Assembly (NCBI GenBank): GCA_947311125.1
Contig: CAMZKI010000156.1
Span: 1 to 14,717, forward strand
Source of the DNA: an uncultured Chlorobiota bacterium
GTDB lineage: Bacteria > Bacteroidota > Bacteroidia > Bacteroidales > JAADGE01
Reading direction: 5' to 3'
Length of the DNA: 14,717 bases
Shown here piece after piece: positions 1 through 7,588 of this stretch; position 1 is the first letter of the stretch; the number at the start of each line of letters is the position of its first letter. The position numbers and the translations under genes were made by a program. Below the pieces are notes generated by a model. That model ran no database searches. It saw nothing but the letters and a program-made list of their open reading frames with translations, and was not told the origin of the DNA.

Positions 1-1
1 A

Positions 2-2518
2 AAAAAATACAGACGTGTTTTTGACAAAAGTGAAATATCATACTTACGATCGGAACTTGCGATATACAATAAAAAATTTGGCGAAGAAGACCAAAAAGTG
101 CAAGTAAGAATAAAAGCAATTAAAATTACGGATAAGAAAGAAAAAGAAATATCTAATTTAAGCAAAAGTATTACAGTGTATAAAGTAAATAACATTGCCT
201 ACATTTATGAAAGTTGGGGCGTTGAAGATGCCGGAGGATACTGGAAAGCCGGAAATTATGAATGCCTGGCATTTATAGATGAAGAGTTAATAGGAACACA
301 TTCTTTTTACATATATGATATCGGCAAAGTTACCGAAGATTACAACCCGTATTTTGATATTGCTTCAATAAAACTGTACGAAGGAGGTGTTGATGGGTGG
401 GAACAAACGAACAGGAAATATCTTAAAGTATTTTCAAAAGAAAAAACACGGTATATCTGGATTGAAATTGACTTTAAAATTAAAACTAACAAAGAATTCC
501 ATCTTGAATATTTTATAAATATTTACGATGATGCCGGTCATCAAAAAGCTAAAATCGACGCACTTATACACATCCCAAACGGAAGCAAAAATAAAATAAT
601 TACATACGAAAAAGGATGGGGTAGTATGCTTCGGGAATCTTGGAAAGGTGATAAATACAGAATAGAAATTGTATTTATGGACACTCTTATTTCTTCAATG
701 TGGTTTTCAATGGGAAAGGACAATGTTGAAGGAGAAATACCTGTTATAAAAAACACTGAAATCCCGGAAAAAAACATTCCGCATACAGACGACTCCGAAA
801 GTCTTGAACAACTTTTAGCAAACCTGGACAGTCTGATAGGTCTTAAAACAATAAAACAAAAAGTAAAAGACCACATAAACTACATTGATTTTTTAAAATT
901 AAGAAAAGAAAAAGGCTTTAACGACACTGAAGAAATAACACTCCACAGCGTTTTTACGGGAAACCCCGGAACCGGAAAAACAACAGTCGTCAGACTCCTC
1001 GGAAAAATTTATCAAAAAAAGGGCTTATTATCAAAAGGTCATGTCCACGAAGTTGACAGAGCCGATTTAATCGGTGAATTTATCGGGCAAACGGCACCCA
1101 AAGTAAAAGAAGCCCTGAAAGAAGCACGAGGCGGCATTTTATTCATTGACGAGGCATATATGCTTGCACGTTCAAACGAAGACAAAAAAGATTTCGGAAA
1201 AGAAGTAATAGAGGTGCTCGTAAAAGAAATGAGTGACGGCGAAAAAGACATTGCAATTATGATGGCCGGTTATCCTAAGGAAACAATGTTTATGATAAAT
1301 TCAAATCCCGGTCTTAAATCACGTATAAAATATTTTTTTCATTTTGACGATTATACTCCCGATGAATTATTTGATATTGCCCTTTATGCTGCCGAAAAAA
1401 GAAACGTTACCTTAACCGATAATGCCGCAGAACTGATTCGCAAAACACTAACCGAAGCTTTCAGAAACAGAGACCATACCTTCGGAAATGCGCGTTTTGC
1501 CTATTCCTTAATTGATGAAGGAAAAATGAATATGGGTTTACGTCTTATGCAAAGAGATGATGTAAACAGCTTATCAAACGAAGAACTATCGACAATAACT
1601 TCCGAAGATACCATAAAAATTGAAAGTTTAAAATCAAAAAGCCCCGTAAAAATCCCGACAGACAACGAACTGCTGAAAGAAGCTACCGATGAAATGAATT
1701 CTTTGGTAGGTATGAGCGAAATTAAAAACGAAGTAAACGAACTTATAAAGCTTGTAAAGTTCTATAAAGAAACAGGAAAAGACGTATTAAATAAATTCTC
1801 TCTGCATGCAGTATTCAGTGGTAATCCGGGAACCGGCAAAACAACTTTAGCCCGTATTTTCGGAAAAATATACAAAGCTTTAGGTTTGCTTGAAAGAGGG
1901 CACATAATAGAAACAGGAAAAGAAGGACTTGTAGCCGGCTATGTCGGACAAACAGCCTTAAAAACAAAAGAAAAAATTGATGATGCAATAGGCGGAGTGC
2001 TGTTTATTGACGAAGCATATGCTCTTGCCGGCGGAGGGCAGTTCAGTTACGGTAACGAAGCTATCGCAGTAATATTAAAAAACATGGAAGACAACAGAGG
2101 AAAATTTGCTGTTATTGTTGCCGGTTATCCCGATAATATGGAAAATTTTCTTAAAATGAATCCCGGTTTAAAATCACGTTTTGACAAAACCCTCATATTT
2201 CACGATTACATACCCGAAACACTATATGAGATATGCCTTCTGATGCTTAAGAAAGAAGACTTAGTGCCTGATAAACAAGCTGAAGAGCATCTGAAAAAAT
2301 ATATAACAAAACTTTATAAACAACGAGATAAATATTTCGGAAATGCCCGAACAATACGAAAAATTGTTGAAGAAGCCGTAAGAAAACAAAATCTGAGAAT
2401 GGCATCAATACCTGCAAAAAAACGCTCTCAAAAAGTCGTAAGAACACTTAATTATGAAGACGTAAAAGACATAGAAGTTAATAAAAGTTTAGGTTCATCC
2501 GAATCTGTCGGATTTTAA
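2..2518 (+). CDS. Tandem CbbX/SpoVK-type AAA+ ATPase with duplicated N-terminal beta modules (5'-partial)
   Basis: The frame is open from base 2 with no stop, so the gene starts before the window. The GTG at 98 is an internal valine codon: the upstream codons read as normal protein (for example KSEISYLRSELAIYNKKFG). Numbering from that GTG, residues 1-210 look like two related beta-sandwich modules, each with a W-K-x2-x-Y...F-x-D/M...L-I pattern (around W49 and W182). AAA+ domain 1 has Walker A GNPGTGKTT at 288 and Walker B GGILFIDEAYML at 345. AAA+ domain 2 has the same Walker A at 575 and GGVLFIDEAYAL at 632. Both end with GLKSR followed by an FGNAR arginine motif, typical of the CbbX/CfxQ/SpoVK family, whose members are hexameric protein remodellers. 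The substrate is unknown. The family call is firm; the N-terminal description is an inference from pattern. Confidence 0.88.
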   Translation, partial: KKYRRVFDKSEISYLRSELAIYNKKFGEEDQKVQVRIKAIKITDKKEKEISNLSKSITVYKVNNIAYIYESWGVEDAGGYWKAGNYECLAFIDEELIGTHSFYIYDIGKVTEDYNPYFDIASIKLYEGGVDGWEQTNRKYLKVFSKEKTRYIWIEIDFKIKTNKEFHLEYFINIYDDAGHQKAKIDALIHIPNGSKNKIITYEKGWGSMLRESWKGDKYRIEIVFMDTLISSMWFSMGKDNVEGEIPVIKNTEIPEKNIPHTDDSESLEQLLANLDSLIGLKTIKQKVKDHINYIDFLKLRKEKGFNDTEEITLHSVFTGNPGTGKTTVVRLLGKIYQKKGLLSKGHVHEVDRADLIGEFIGQTAPKVKEALKEARGGILFIDEAYMLARSNEDKKDFGKEVIEVLVKEMSDGEKDIAIMMAGYPKETMFMINSNPGLKSRIKYFFHFDDYTPDELFDIALYAAEKRNVTLTDNAAELIRKTLTEAFRNRDHTFGNARFAYSLIDEGKMNMGLRLMQRDDVNSLSNEELSTITSEDTIKIESLKSKSPVKIPTDNELLKEATDEMNSLVGMSEIKNEVNELIKLVKFYKETGKDVLNKFSLHAVFSGNPGTGKTTLARIFGKIYKALGLLERGHIIETGKEGLVAGYVGQTALKTKEKIDDAIGGVLFIDEAYALAGGGQFSYGNEAIAVILKNMEDNRGKFAVIVAGYPDNMENFLKMNPGLKSRFDKTLIFHDYIPETLYEICLLMLKKEDLVPDKQAEEHLKKYITKLYKQRDKYFGNARTIRKIVEEAVRKQNLRMASIPAKKRSQKVVRTLNYEDVKDIEVNKSLGSSESVGF

Positions 2519-2628
2519 AATTTAAAATAAGATATTGTTTTTTAAGAAATTAATTATGTTTATTTTTATGCGACAAAAAATATTTCTTTGATTTTTGGTT
2601 ATCATTAATAATTCTTTTTCTCAAAACC

Positions 2629-3483
2629 ATGAAACAACTGAAAATAACTCGCCAAGTAACAAACAGAGAATCTCTTTCTCTTGACAAATACTTGAATGAG
2701 ATTAGTAAGTTTGATATGGTTACGGCAGAAGAAGAAGCCTTACTGGCACAAAAAATCAAAAAAGGAGACATCAACGCTCTTGATAAATTAATAAAAGCAA
2801 ACTTAAGATTTGTTGTTTCGGTAGCAAAACAGTATCAAAATCAAGGACTCAGCCTAATCGACTTAATTAACGAAGGAAATATAGGTTTAATAAAAGCAGC
2901 AAAAAGATTTGACGAAACCAAAGGATTTAAATTTATATCTTATGCCGTTTGGTGGATAAGACAATCTATTCTTCAGGCATTAGCCGAACATTCAAGAATA
3001 GTACGTTTGCCGCTGAATAAAATTACGACTGCAAACAAAGTAAACAGAACATTTTTTGAGCTGCTTCAAAAATACCACAGAGAACCCTCGGTAAAAGAAA
3101 TAGCCGATGAGCTTAAAATTGCACCTAAAGACGTCCAAAGAGTCATTGCTAATACAGATAAAAACATATCAATGGACGCACCTATTAACGACGATGAAAG
3201 TATGTCGCTGTACAGTATTATAAGCAACAGTGCATCCGATTCTCCCGAAAAAGAACTCCTGAAGCAATCATTAGCAACCGAGTTGAAACGAATACTCTCA
3301 ACATTACCGAATCGCGAAGCCGAAATTATAAGACAATATTACGGCTTAGATATGCAACACCCCCTTACATTAGAAGAAATAGGAGCAAATTTTAATATTA
3401 CGAGGGAACGTGTCAGGCAACTTAAAAGCAGAACACTTAAAATACTAAAACGCAAAAGCAATATTTTAAGAAAATATCTGTAA
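2629..3483 (+). CDS. rpoD: RNA polymerase primary-type sigma factor (sigma-70 family, RpoD/SigA)
   Basis: This sigma factor directs core RNA polymerase to promoters. The 284-residue length and missing region 1.1 are usual for the Bacteroidota housekeeping sigma. Region 1.2 covers about residues 16-50, with SLDKYLNEI. Region 2 covers about 51-121, with DLINEGNIGLIKAAKRFD and the -10-recognition helix FKFISYAVWWIRQSI at 100-114. Region 3 covers about 122-200. Region 4 holds the helix-turn-helix at about 247-272 (LTLEEIGANFNITRERVRQL). The ATG at 2629 gives the N-terminus MKQLKITRQV seen in this family. The C-terminal tail (SRTLKILKRKSNILRKYL) differs from the more usual KEKAIRRLKH type, so a second RpoD paralogue is possible. 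The gene sits 110 bp after the ATPase gene, and I saw no convincing promoter in that gap. Confidence 0.93.
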   Translation: MKQLKITRQVTNRESLSLDKYLNEISKFDMVTAEEEALLAQKIKKGDINALDKLIKANLRFVVSVAKQYQNQGLSLIDLINEGNIGLIKAAKRFDETKGFKFISYAVWWIRQSILQALAEHSRIVRLPLNKITTANKVNRTFFELLQKYHREPSVKEIADELKIAPKDVQRVIANTDKNISMDAPINDDESMSLYSIISNSASDSPEKELLKQSLATELKRILSTLPNREAEIIRQYYGLDMQHPLTLEEIGANFNITRERVRQLKSRTLKILKRKSNILRKYL

Positions 3484-3584
3484 AAAATAATATTCTGTCA
3501 ATAAAACTTTGAAAGTAAGTATTAAAGTTGTATTTTCAAGCCCCGAAAAAAACAAACATATAATAATATTAAAAATAAAATAAA

Positions 3585-4691
3585 ATGGGATTATTCAGTA
3601 AACTAAAAGGAGAACTTATTGATGTCATAGAATGGTTAGACAGCAGTAATGATACCATCGCCTATCGTTTTGAACGTTACGGCAATGAAATAAAAAACGG
3701 AGCACAACTTACGGTAAGAGAGTCTCAGGTAGCCGTATTTATAAACGAAGGCAAAATTGCAGATGTTTTTCCTCCCGGGCGTTACGAACTGACAACAAAG
3801 AACCTTCCGATTCTTACAACTCTAAATGCTTGGATGCACGGATTTAACAGCCCTTTTAAAGCTGAAGTATATTTTCTGAATACAAAAAAATTCACTAATC
3901 AAAAATGGGGCACACCTAATGTTTTTTATGTTCGAGATGCCGATTTCGGCCGTGTAAGCCTGCGTGCTTTCGGAACTTATACAATGAGAATTAACGACCC
4001 TGTTAAATTCATTAAAGAAGTTCTGGGAACAAGCGGGGATTTTACAACCGATGAAATTACAGGAGAATTAAGAAATTTAATTATTACACAATTCATTGAT
4101 GCCGTAGGCGAAAGCAAAATCCCTTTGCTTGATATGGCACAAAACTATAAAGATATTTCAGAATTTTGTCAGAAAAAACTTGGCGAAGAATTTAAAGAAT
4201 ACGGTCTTGAAATTACAAAATTTTTAGTGTCAAGCATAAGTTTGCCGGAAAAACTGCAAGAGAAACTTGATGAAGGAACAGGTATGAATATGCTCGGAGA
4301 TATGAATAAATATTCACAAATGAAAGCTGCCGATGCTATGGAGGGTGCTGCCAACAACCCCGGATCCGGAGGCGGAATGGAGGGAATGATGGGTATGGCT
4401 ATGATGCAGCAAATGATGAATCAGAACCAAATGATGCAAAACCAAAAACAACAAGTTCAGCAAAATGTACCGCCGCCGCCACCCGTTACACAATATTTTG
4501 TTTCCGTAAACGGGCAACAGCAAGGTCCTTTTAATACAGACACACTTAAACAAATGATAACACAAGGGCAAATAACAAAGGAAACTTTTGTATGGAAACA
4601 GGGAATGTCCGGATGGGCAAAAGCCGCAGATGTGCCTGAAATTGCAGGCTTATTCGGTGCTGTTCCTCCCCCGCCCCCTCCGCCTGCTTAA
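3585..4691 (+). CDS. SPFH/Band 7 domain protein with C-terminal GYF_2 domain (YdjI-like)
   Basis: Residues about 20-235 match the YdjI-type SPFH (virion-core/Band_7_1) family: RESQVAVFINEGKIADVFPPGRYELTT near 45, then a mixed alpha/beta region and a helical stretch at 175-230. There is no signal peptide or clear transmembrane segment, so it probably associates peripherally with the membrane. Residues 260-294 form a Gly/Met/Gln-rich linker, followed by a five-proline run. Residues about 303-356 form a GYF_2-like module (YFVSVNGQQQGPF...W...GMSGWAKA), and the protein ends in seven prolines and an alanine. In Bacillus, YdjI is an SPFH protein that works with YdjG/YdjH to recruit the envelope-stress protein PspA. 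The next gene here, 65 bp on, is a zinc-ribbon membrane protein of YdjG type, which supports a similar paired role. The ligand of the GYF_2 module is unknown. The family call is strong; the stress role is inferred. Confidence 0.85.
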   Translation: MGLFSKLKGELIDVIEWLDSSNDTIAYRFERYGNEIKNGAQLTVRESQVAVFINEGKIADVFPPGRYELTTKNLPILTTLNAWMHGFNSPFKAEVYFLNTKKFTNQKWGTPNVFYVRDADFGRVSLRAFGTYTMRINDPVKFIKEVLGTSGDFTTDEITGELRNLIITQFIDAVGESKIPLLDMAQNYKDISEFCQKKLGEEFKEYGLEITKFLVSSISLPEKLQEKLDEGTGMNMLGDMNKYSQMKAADAMEGAANNPGSGGGMEGMMGMAMMQQMMNQNQMMQNQKQQVQQNVPPPPPVTQYFVSVNGQQQGPFNTDTLKQMITQGQITKETFVWKQGMSGWAKAADVPEIAGLFGAVPPPPPPPA

Positions 4692-4756
4692 TATTTTAAT
4701 TTCTTGTTTCTTCAGGGGTATTTATTATTATATTTTCTAAATTATTATTAAATTAT

Positions 4757-5866
4757 ATGGAAGAGAAAAAAATAAGCGAAAGCAGGCAAAATGAAATATC
4801 ATGCAGCAATTGCGGAGCTAAATTAACTTTTGCTCCCGGAACCGACAGCTTGAAATGTGAATTTTGCGGAGCCTTAAACAAAATAGAAATAGACGAAGAA
4901 GAGAGAATAAAAGCTGTTCAGGAGCTTGACTTTAAAAGTTATATAAACAACCAGGCTGATATTGCCCCGAAAATTGAGATAACAACCGTAAAATGTGACT
5001 CTTGCGGTGCCGAAACAACTTTTGACCCTAATGTAGTATCCTCAGAATGTGATTTTTGCGGAAGCCCCTTGGTATCAAAAGAAGCCCATACTTCAAGTAT
5101 TATTGCCCCTAAAGCAATGCTGCCTTTTAAAATAGATAAGAAACAGGGTATTGAACTTTACAGAAAATGGCTTAAAAAACTTTGGTTTGCTCCTAATAAA
5201 TTAAAATCACAAGCAAGGCAAACCGAAGACTTAGCAGGAATTTATACTCCTTATTGGACTTACGATTCCGATACAAGAACAAATTATTCGGGACAACGGG
5301 GAGATGACTACCAAACAACGGAAACATATTACGAAAACGGTGAACAAAAAACAAGAACTGTTACAAAAACACGTTGGACATCCGTAAGGGGAAGAGTTTC
5401 CAGATTTTTTGATGACGTTATGGTTCCGGCAAGTGATACTTTACCAAGAAAATACGTTGACAAATTAGAGCCTTGGGATTTAGAAAATTTAGTGCCTTAC
5501 GATACAAAATATCTGAGCGGCTTTAAGTCGGAAACATATCAGGTAAGCTTAGAAAACGGCTTTACAATTGCAAAAACAAAAATGGAACCTGTAATAAGAC
5601 AAGATATAAGACACGATATAGGAGGAGATCATCAAAGAATTTCATCGATGAATACCGAATATATGTCAACAACTTTTAAGCATATTTTATTGCCGATATG
5701 GCTCAGCGCATATAAGTATAAAAACAAAGTTTACCGGTTTATGATTAACGCAAGAACAGGAGAAGTGCAAGGAGAAAGACCGTGGAGTTGGATTAAAATT
5801 ACTCTTGCAGTTCTTGCCGGTGCAGTAATTATAGGCGGAATAATTTGGCTGACACAAAATCAGTAA
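4757..5866 (+). CDS. Double zinc-ribbon protein with C-terminal membrane anchor (YdjG-like)
   Basis: Two four-cysteine zinc ribbons are visible near the N-terminus: C16-x2-C19 with C34-x2-C37, and C80-x2-C83 with C98-x2-C101. A long soluble middle region follows, containing YTPYWTYDSDTRTNYSGQRG (beginning near residue 168) and a Thr/Tyr-rich stretch. A single hydrophobic segment at about 346-366 ends two or three residues before the C-terminus, suggesting a tail-anchored protein with its ribbons in the cytoplasm. Proteins of this layout are sometimes labelled as helicase PriA because of the ribbons, but no helicase motif is present. Bacillus YdjG has a comparable ribbon-plus-membrane architecture and partners the SPFH protein YdjI, as the neighbour upstream here would. 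Stop at 5864-5866, then a strong terminator. Zinc binding is well supported; the cellular role is inferred. Confidence 0.78.
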   Translation: MEEKKISESRQNEISCSNCGAKLTFAPGTDSLKCEFCGALNKIEIDEEERIKAVQELDFKSYINNQADIAPKIEITTVKCDSCGAETTFDPNVVSSECDFCGSPLVSKEAHTSSIIAPKAMLPFKIDKKQGIELYRKWLKKLWFAPNKLKSQARQTEDLAGIYTPYWTYDSDTRTNYSGQRGDDYQTTETYYENGEQKTRTVTKTRWTSVRGRVSRFFDDVMVPASDTLPRKYVDKLEPWDLENLVPYDTKYLSGFKSETYQVSLENGFTIAKTKMEPVIRQDIRHDIGGDHQRISSMNTEYMSTTFKHILLPIWLSAYKYKNKVYRFMINARTGEVQGERPWSWIKITLAVLAGAVIIGGIIWLTQNQ

Positions 5867-5886
5867 CACAAAATCAAGCTTAAAAT

Positions 5887-5920
5887 AAAAAATCCGACAT
5901 TCAATACTGTCGGATTTTTT
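5887..5920. terminator. Bidirectional rho-independent terminator
   Basis: A perfect 13-bp stem (5887-5899 with 5908-5920) encloses an 8-nt loop. The core is AATCCGACA/TGTCGGATT, flanked by A-run and T-run, so a U-tract is produced on either strand. It lies between convergent genes: the zinc-ribbon gene ends at 5866 (+) and the Dabb gene ends at 5944 (-). It probably terminates both. Confidence 0.9.
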
Positions 5921-5943
5921 TAAATTGCAAAAAAGAAACTTTA

Positions 5944-6246
5944 TTAAAATTCAAAATCTACTACTGCTGTTCTGCCTTTTATACTGCTGATTAAATCTAA
6001 AACTTTTTGGTGCTCCGGATGATTTTTGTAAGCATCTAAAGTCTCTTTTGAATCAAATTCGCCGATAAGGACAAAGTCTGAAGCTGTCGCGGCATCCGAT
6101 ATATTCATTCCCGTCTGAAAATTCTTAATTTCAGGTATAACGGCAGGCAACGCATCTAATGCCTCTTTAAGTTTTTTTAAGTTTTCTTTTTTCTCATCTT
6201 CCGAAGATGCTCCTTTAATTTTAATAAATACAATATGTTTTATCAT
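5944..6246 (-). CDS. Dabb (stress-responsive alpha-beta barrel) domain protein
   Basis: The 100-residue protein is one Dabb domain. It has the opening MIKHIVFIKIK, a Lys/Glu-rich helix (residues about 15-33), an NFQTGMNIS turn, then FVLIGEFDSKETLDAYKNHPEHQKV, with the HPEHQ histidines characteristic of the family, and ends with VVDFEF. The length equals a single-domain family member. Dabb proteins form dimeric ferredoxin-like alpha/beta barrels; their activities vary and many are uncharacterised, so no substrate can be given. There is no export signal, so it is probably cytosolic. It is the last gene of the - strand group, 52 bp after the 181-residue lipoprotein gene, and a weak TAnnTTGA-like element in that gap could give separate transcription. 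Confidence 0.87.
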   Translation of the reverse strand: MIKHIVFIKIKGASSEDEKKENLKKLKEALDALPAVIPEIKNFQTGMNISDAATASDFVLIGEFDSKETLDAYKNHPEHQKVLDLISSIKGRTAVVDFEF

Positions 6247-6298
6247 TTCTTTATTTTTTCAAGATATACGTTTTTTTTAAAAAAAGGTTACCGAAAAT

Positions 6299-6844
6299 CT
6301 ATTTTTTCTCCTGAACAGTTACCATATATGCGGCTTGTGCCTGATTATCTTCAATTGCAAATGTTACGGTAAGGCTGTTATCATTTTTGGAAAATACGAC
6401 TAATCCTCCCTCTCCTGTTGTCATATTCATACCTTCTTTCCATCCTTTTGATTTCATTTCGTCTCTGACTTTAGATATGAGGTCCTCAATTTTTGAGTCT
6501 GTTCCTATAACAAGAGTAATAACCTCTCCTTCGCCGCTTTTTATCGAGCCTGAAGATATAATTTCGCCTTCTGCAACATAAATGTCATCCGGAAAATTAT
6601 CCGGCATTTCTTTAGTTCCGCCGGAAAACATAACTTCTTCACCGTCTTCACCTTTAATGGTAATGCTGCCTTGTTCTCCGTCTTGGTTAATATCAACATC
6701 AATATCTGCTCCCGTTGAGTTTTCAATTATTTTTTCGGCTAATATTTCAGATGTTTTTTTCGAGATTTCTTCTTCGTTATTTCCGCAACCGAAAATAAAA
6801 AGCCCAAAGGAAAGTATTACGGCGGATAGTTTTATTGTTTTCAT
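6299..6844 (-). CDS. Predicted lipoprotein of unknown function (181 aa)
   Basis: Not recognised as a named family. The N-terminus is a short basic start, a hydrophobic stretch (residues 6-18) and a lipobox ending FGC, with Cys20 as the predicted lipid-modified residue, followed by an acidic tail (GNNEEE). The mature part is rich in Asp, Glu and Gly and probably mostly beta: DIDVDINQDGEQGSITIKG near 50-70, a region around PDNFPDDIYVAEGEIISSG, then a helical segment SKIEDLISKVRDEMKSKGW and two final strands. The DNFPDDIY plus late helix-strand pattern suggests a small alpha/beta envelope domain. The start is 23 bp downstream of the preceding - strand lipoprotein gene, so they are almost certainly cotranscribed. 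Export and lipidation are well supported; function is unknown. Confidence 0.75.
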   Translation of the reverse strand: MKTIKLSAVILSFGLFIFGCGNNEEEISKKTSEILAEKIIENSTGADIDVDINQDGEQGSITIKGEDGEEVMFSGGTKEMPDNFPDDIYVAEGEIISSGSIKSGEGEVITLVIGTDSKIEDLISKVRDEMKSKGWKEGMNMTTGEGGLVVFSKNDNSLTVTFAIEDNQAQAAYMVTVQEKK

Positions 6845-6867
6845 ATCAGTAGGGTTAAAGTTTTTTA

Positions 6868-7524
6868 TTATTTAATTTTCAACTTAATGTCAGTATCTAA
6901 AGTATAATCTTTATTAATAATATCATCTAATTTTCCGGAGAATGTAATGTTGTTTTTATCTTCGCTCAGTTTTGCGTTTTCATTACTGAAACTTTTAATT
7001 TTTCTGTCAAAAGAAAAAACTGTTTCAAAAGATATATAGTCTTTCATACTTGCAATATCTTTAAACGAAGTCGTATCTTTATTAAATTCGGGAAAATCAA
7101 AAGAAATTTTCCTTTTGCCTCTGTGAGTAAATTTTCCGGGGTCGCCCGAAATGCCGCTCAACATACTTGAGCTTAAACCGCTTCGGGAATTTTCCAATAC
7201 AGAGTTTAAGTTATCTGTATCTGTAAAATCAAAACTAATAAATATTGTTGTTTTATCATCTTTCCAACCTACATTAATATTTTTTGCTCCTGCATTTTTA
7301 TAATTTTGTTTTATTTCTTCAAAAGATGCGTCCAGGGTATCCATAGATGACATAAAGTTTCCGGTAGTATCCATTGCCTGCATCATATTTATGAGGTCGC
7401 TCATTTTCATTTCAAATTTATAGTTTCCTGACAGGTCTTTATTGAAATGATATTCTTGAGTTATAACACAACTGCCTAACATCAAGGCAGTTATTATAAA
7501 GAAACTCAAAAGTGTGTTTTTCAT
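6868..7524 (-). CDS. Predicted lipoprotein of unknown function (218 aa)
   Basis: Not recognised as a named family. A hydrophobic leader (residues 5-16) ends in LGSC, giving Cys19 as the lipidation site. The mature protein starts VITQEYHFNKDLSGNYKFEMKMSDL, a beta-hairpin-like pattern, followed by a Met-rich helix (NMMQAMDTTGNFMSSMD) and alternating beta and helical segments such as TTIFISFDFTD, ISFETVFSF and KNNITFSGKLDD. It probably sits in the outer or inner membrane facing the periplasm. An exact TATCTTTGT -7 promoter element lies 28 bp upstream of the start, so this gene and the 181-residue lipoprotein gene may form their own transcript, although readthrough from the histidine kinase gene 64 bp upstream is possible. 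Confidence 0.75.
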   Translation of the reverse strand: MKNTLLSFFIITALMLGSCVITQEYHFNKDLSGNYKFEMKMSDLINMMQAMDTTGNFMSSMDTLDASFEEIKQNYKNAGAKNINVGWKDDKTTIFISFDFTDTDNLNSVLENSRSGLSSSMLSGISGDPGKFTHRGKRKISFDFPEFNKDTTSFKDIASMKDYISFETVFSFDRKIKSFSNENAKLSEDKNNITFSGKLDDIINKDYTLDTDIKLKIK

Positions 7525-7552
7525 ATCTTAAGTTTTAATTTTATCTATTTTA

Positions 7553-7560
7553 CAAAGATA
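7553..7560 (-). promoter_or_regulatory. Bacteroidota-type -7 promoter element for the lipoprotein genes
   Basis: On the - strand this reads TATCTTTG followed by T, an exact match to the Bacteroidota -7 consensus TAnnTTTG(Y). It lies 28 bp upstream of the ATG of the 218-residue lipoprotein gene. No clear TTG -33 element was found at the expected distance; the upstream DNA is a T-tract. Confidence 0.5.
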
Positions 7561-7588
7561 ATCAAAAAATAAAAAAAAACGCAGTGTT

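Noticed and set aside
98..100. GTG as the start codon of the first gene
   Set aside because: The frame remains open to base 2 with coding-like sequence upstream, so the gene is 5'-truncated by the window rather than starting here.
2581..2597. Possible promoter before the sigma-factor gene (TATTTCTTTG or GATTTTTG)
   Set aside because: The spacing or first base does not match TAnnTTTG, and the region is so AT-rich that near matches are expected by chance.
2550..2774. Open frame on the - strand covering the start of the sigma-factor gene
   Set aside because: It lies mostly antisense to the conserved RpoD N-terminus and has no recognisable domain.
3500..3540. Weak hairpin AACTTT/AAAGTT after the sigma-factor gene
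   Set aside because: Only six AT-rich pairs and no T-tract, so it does not qualify as a terminator.
4314..4571. His/Leu-rich open frame on the - strand within the SPFH gene
   Set aside because: It is the antisense reading of the Met/Gln-rich linker codons (CAT/TTG); composition bias explains it.
4757..5866. Zinc-ribbon protein as PriA-type helicase
   Set aside because: The zinc ribbons alone cause this resemblance; no Walker or helicase motifs exist and there is a C-terminal membrane anchor.
6387..6875. + strand open frames opposite the 181-residue lipoprotein gene
   Set aside because: The - strand frame has a lipobox and protein-like composition; the + strand frames are Ser/Pro-rich antisense shadows.
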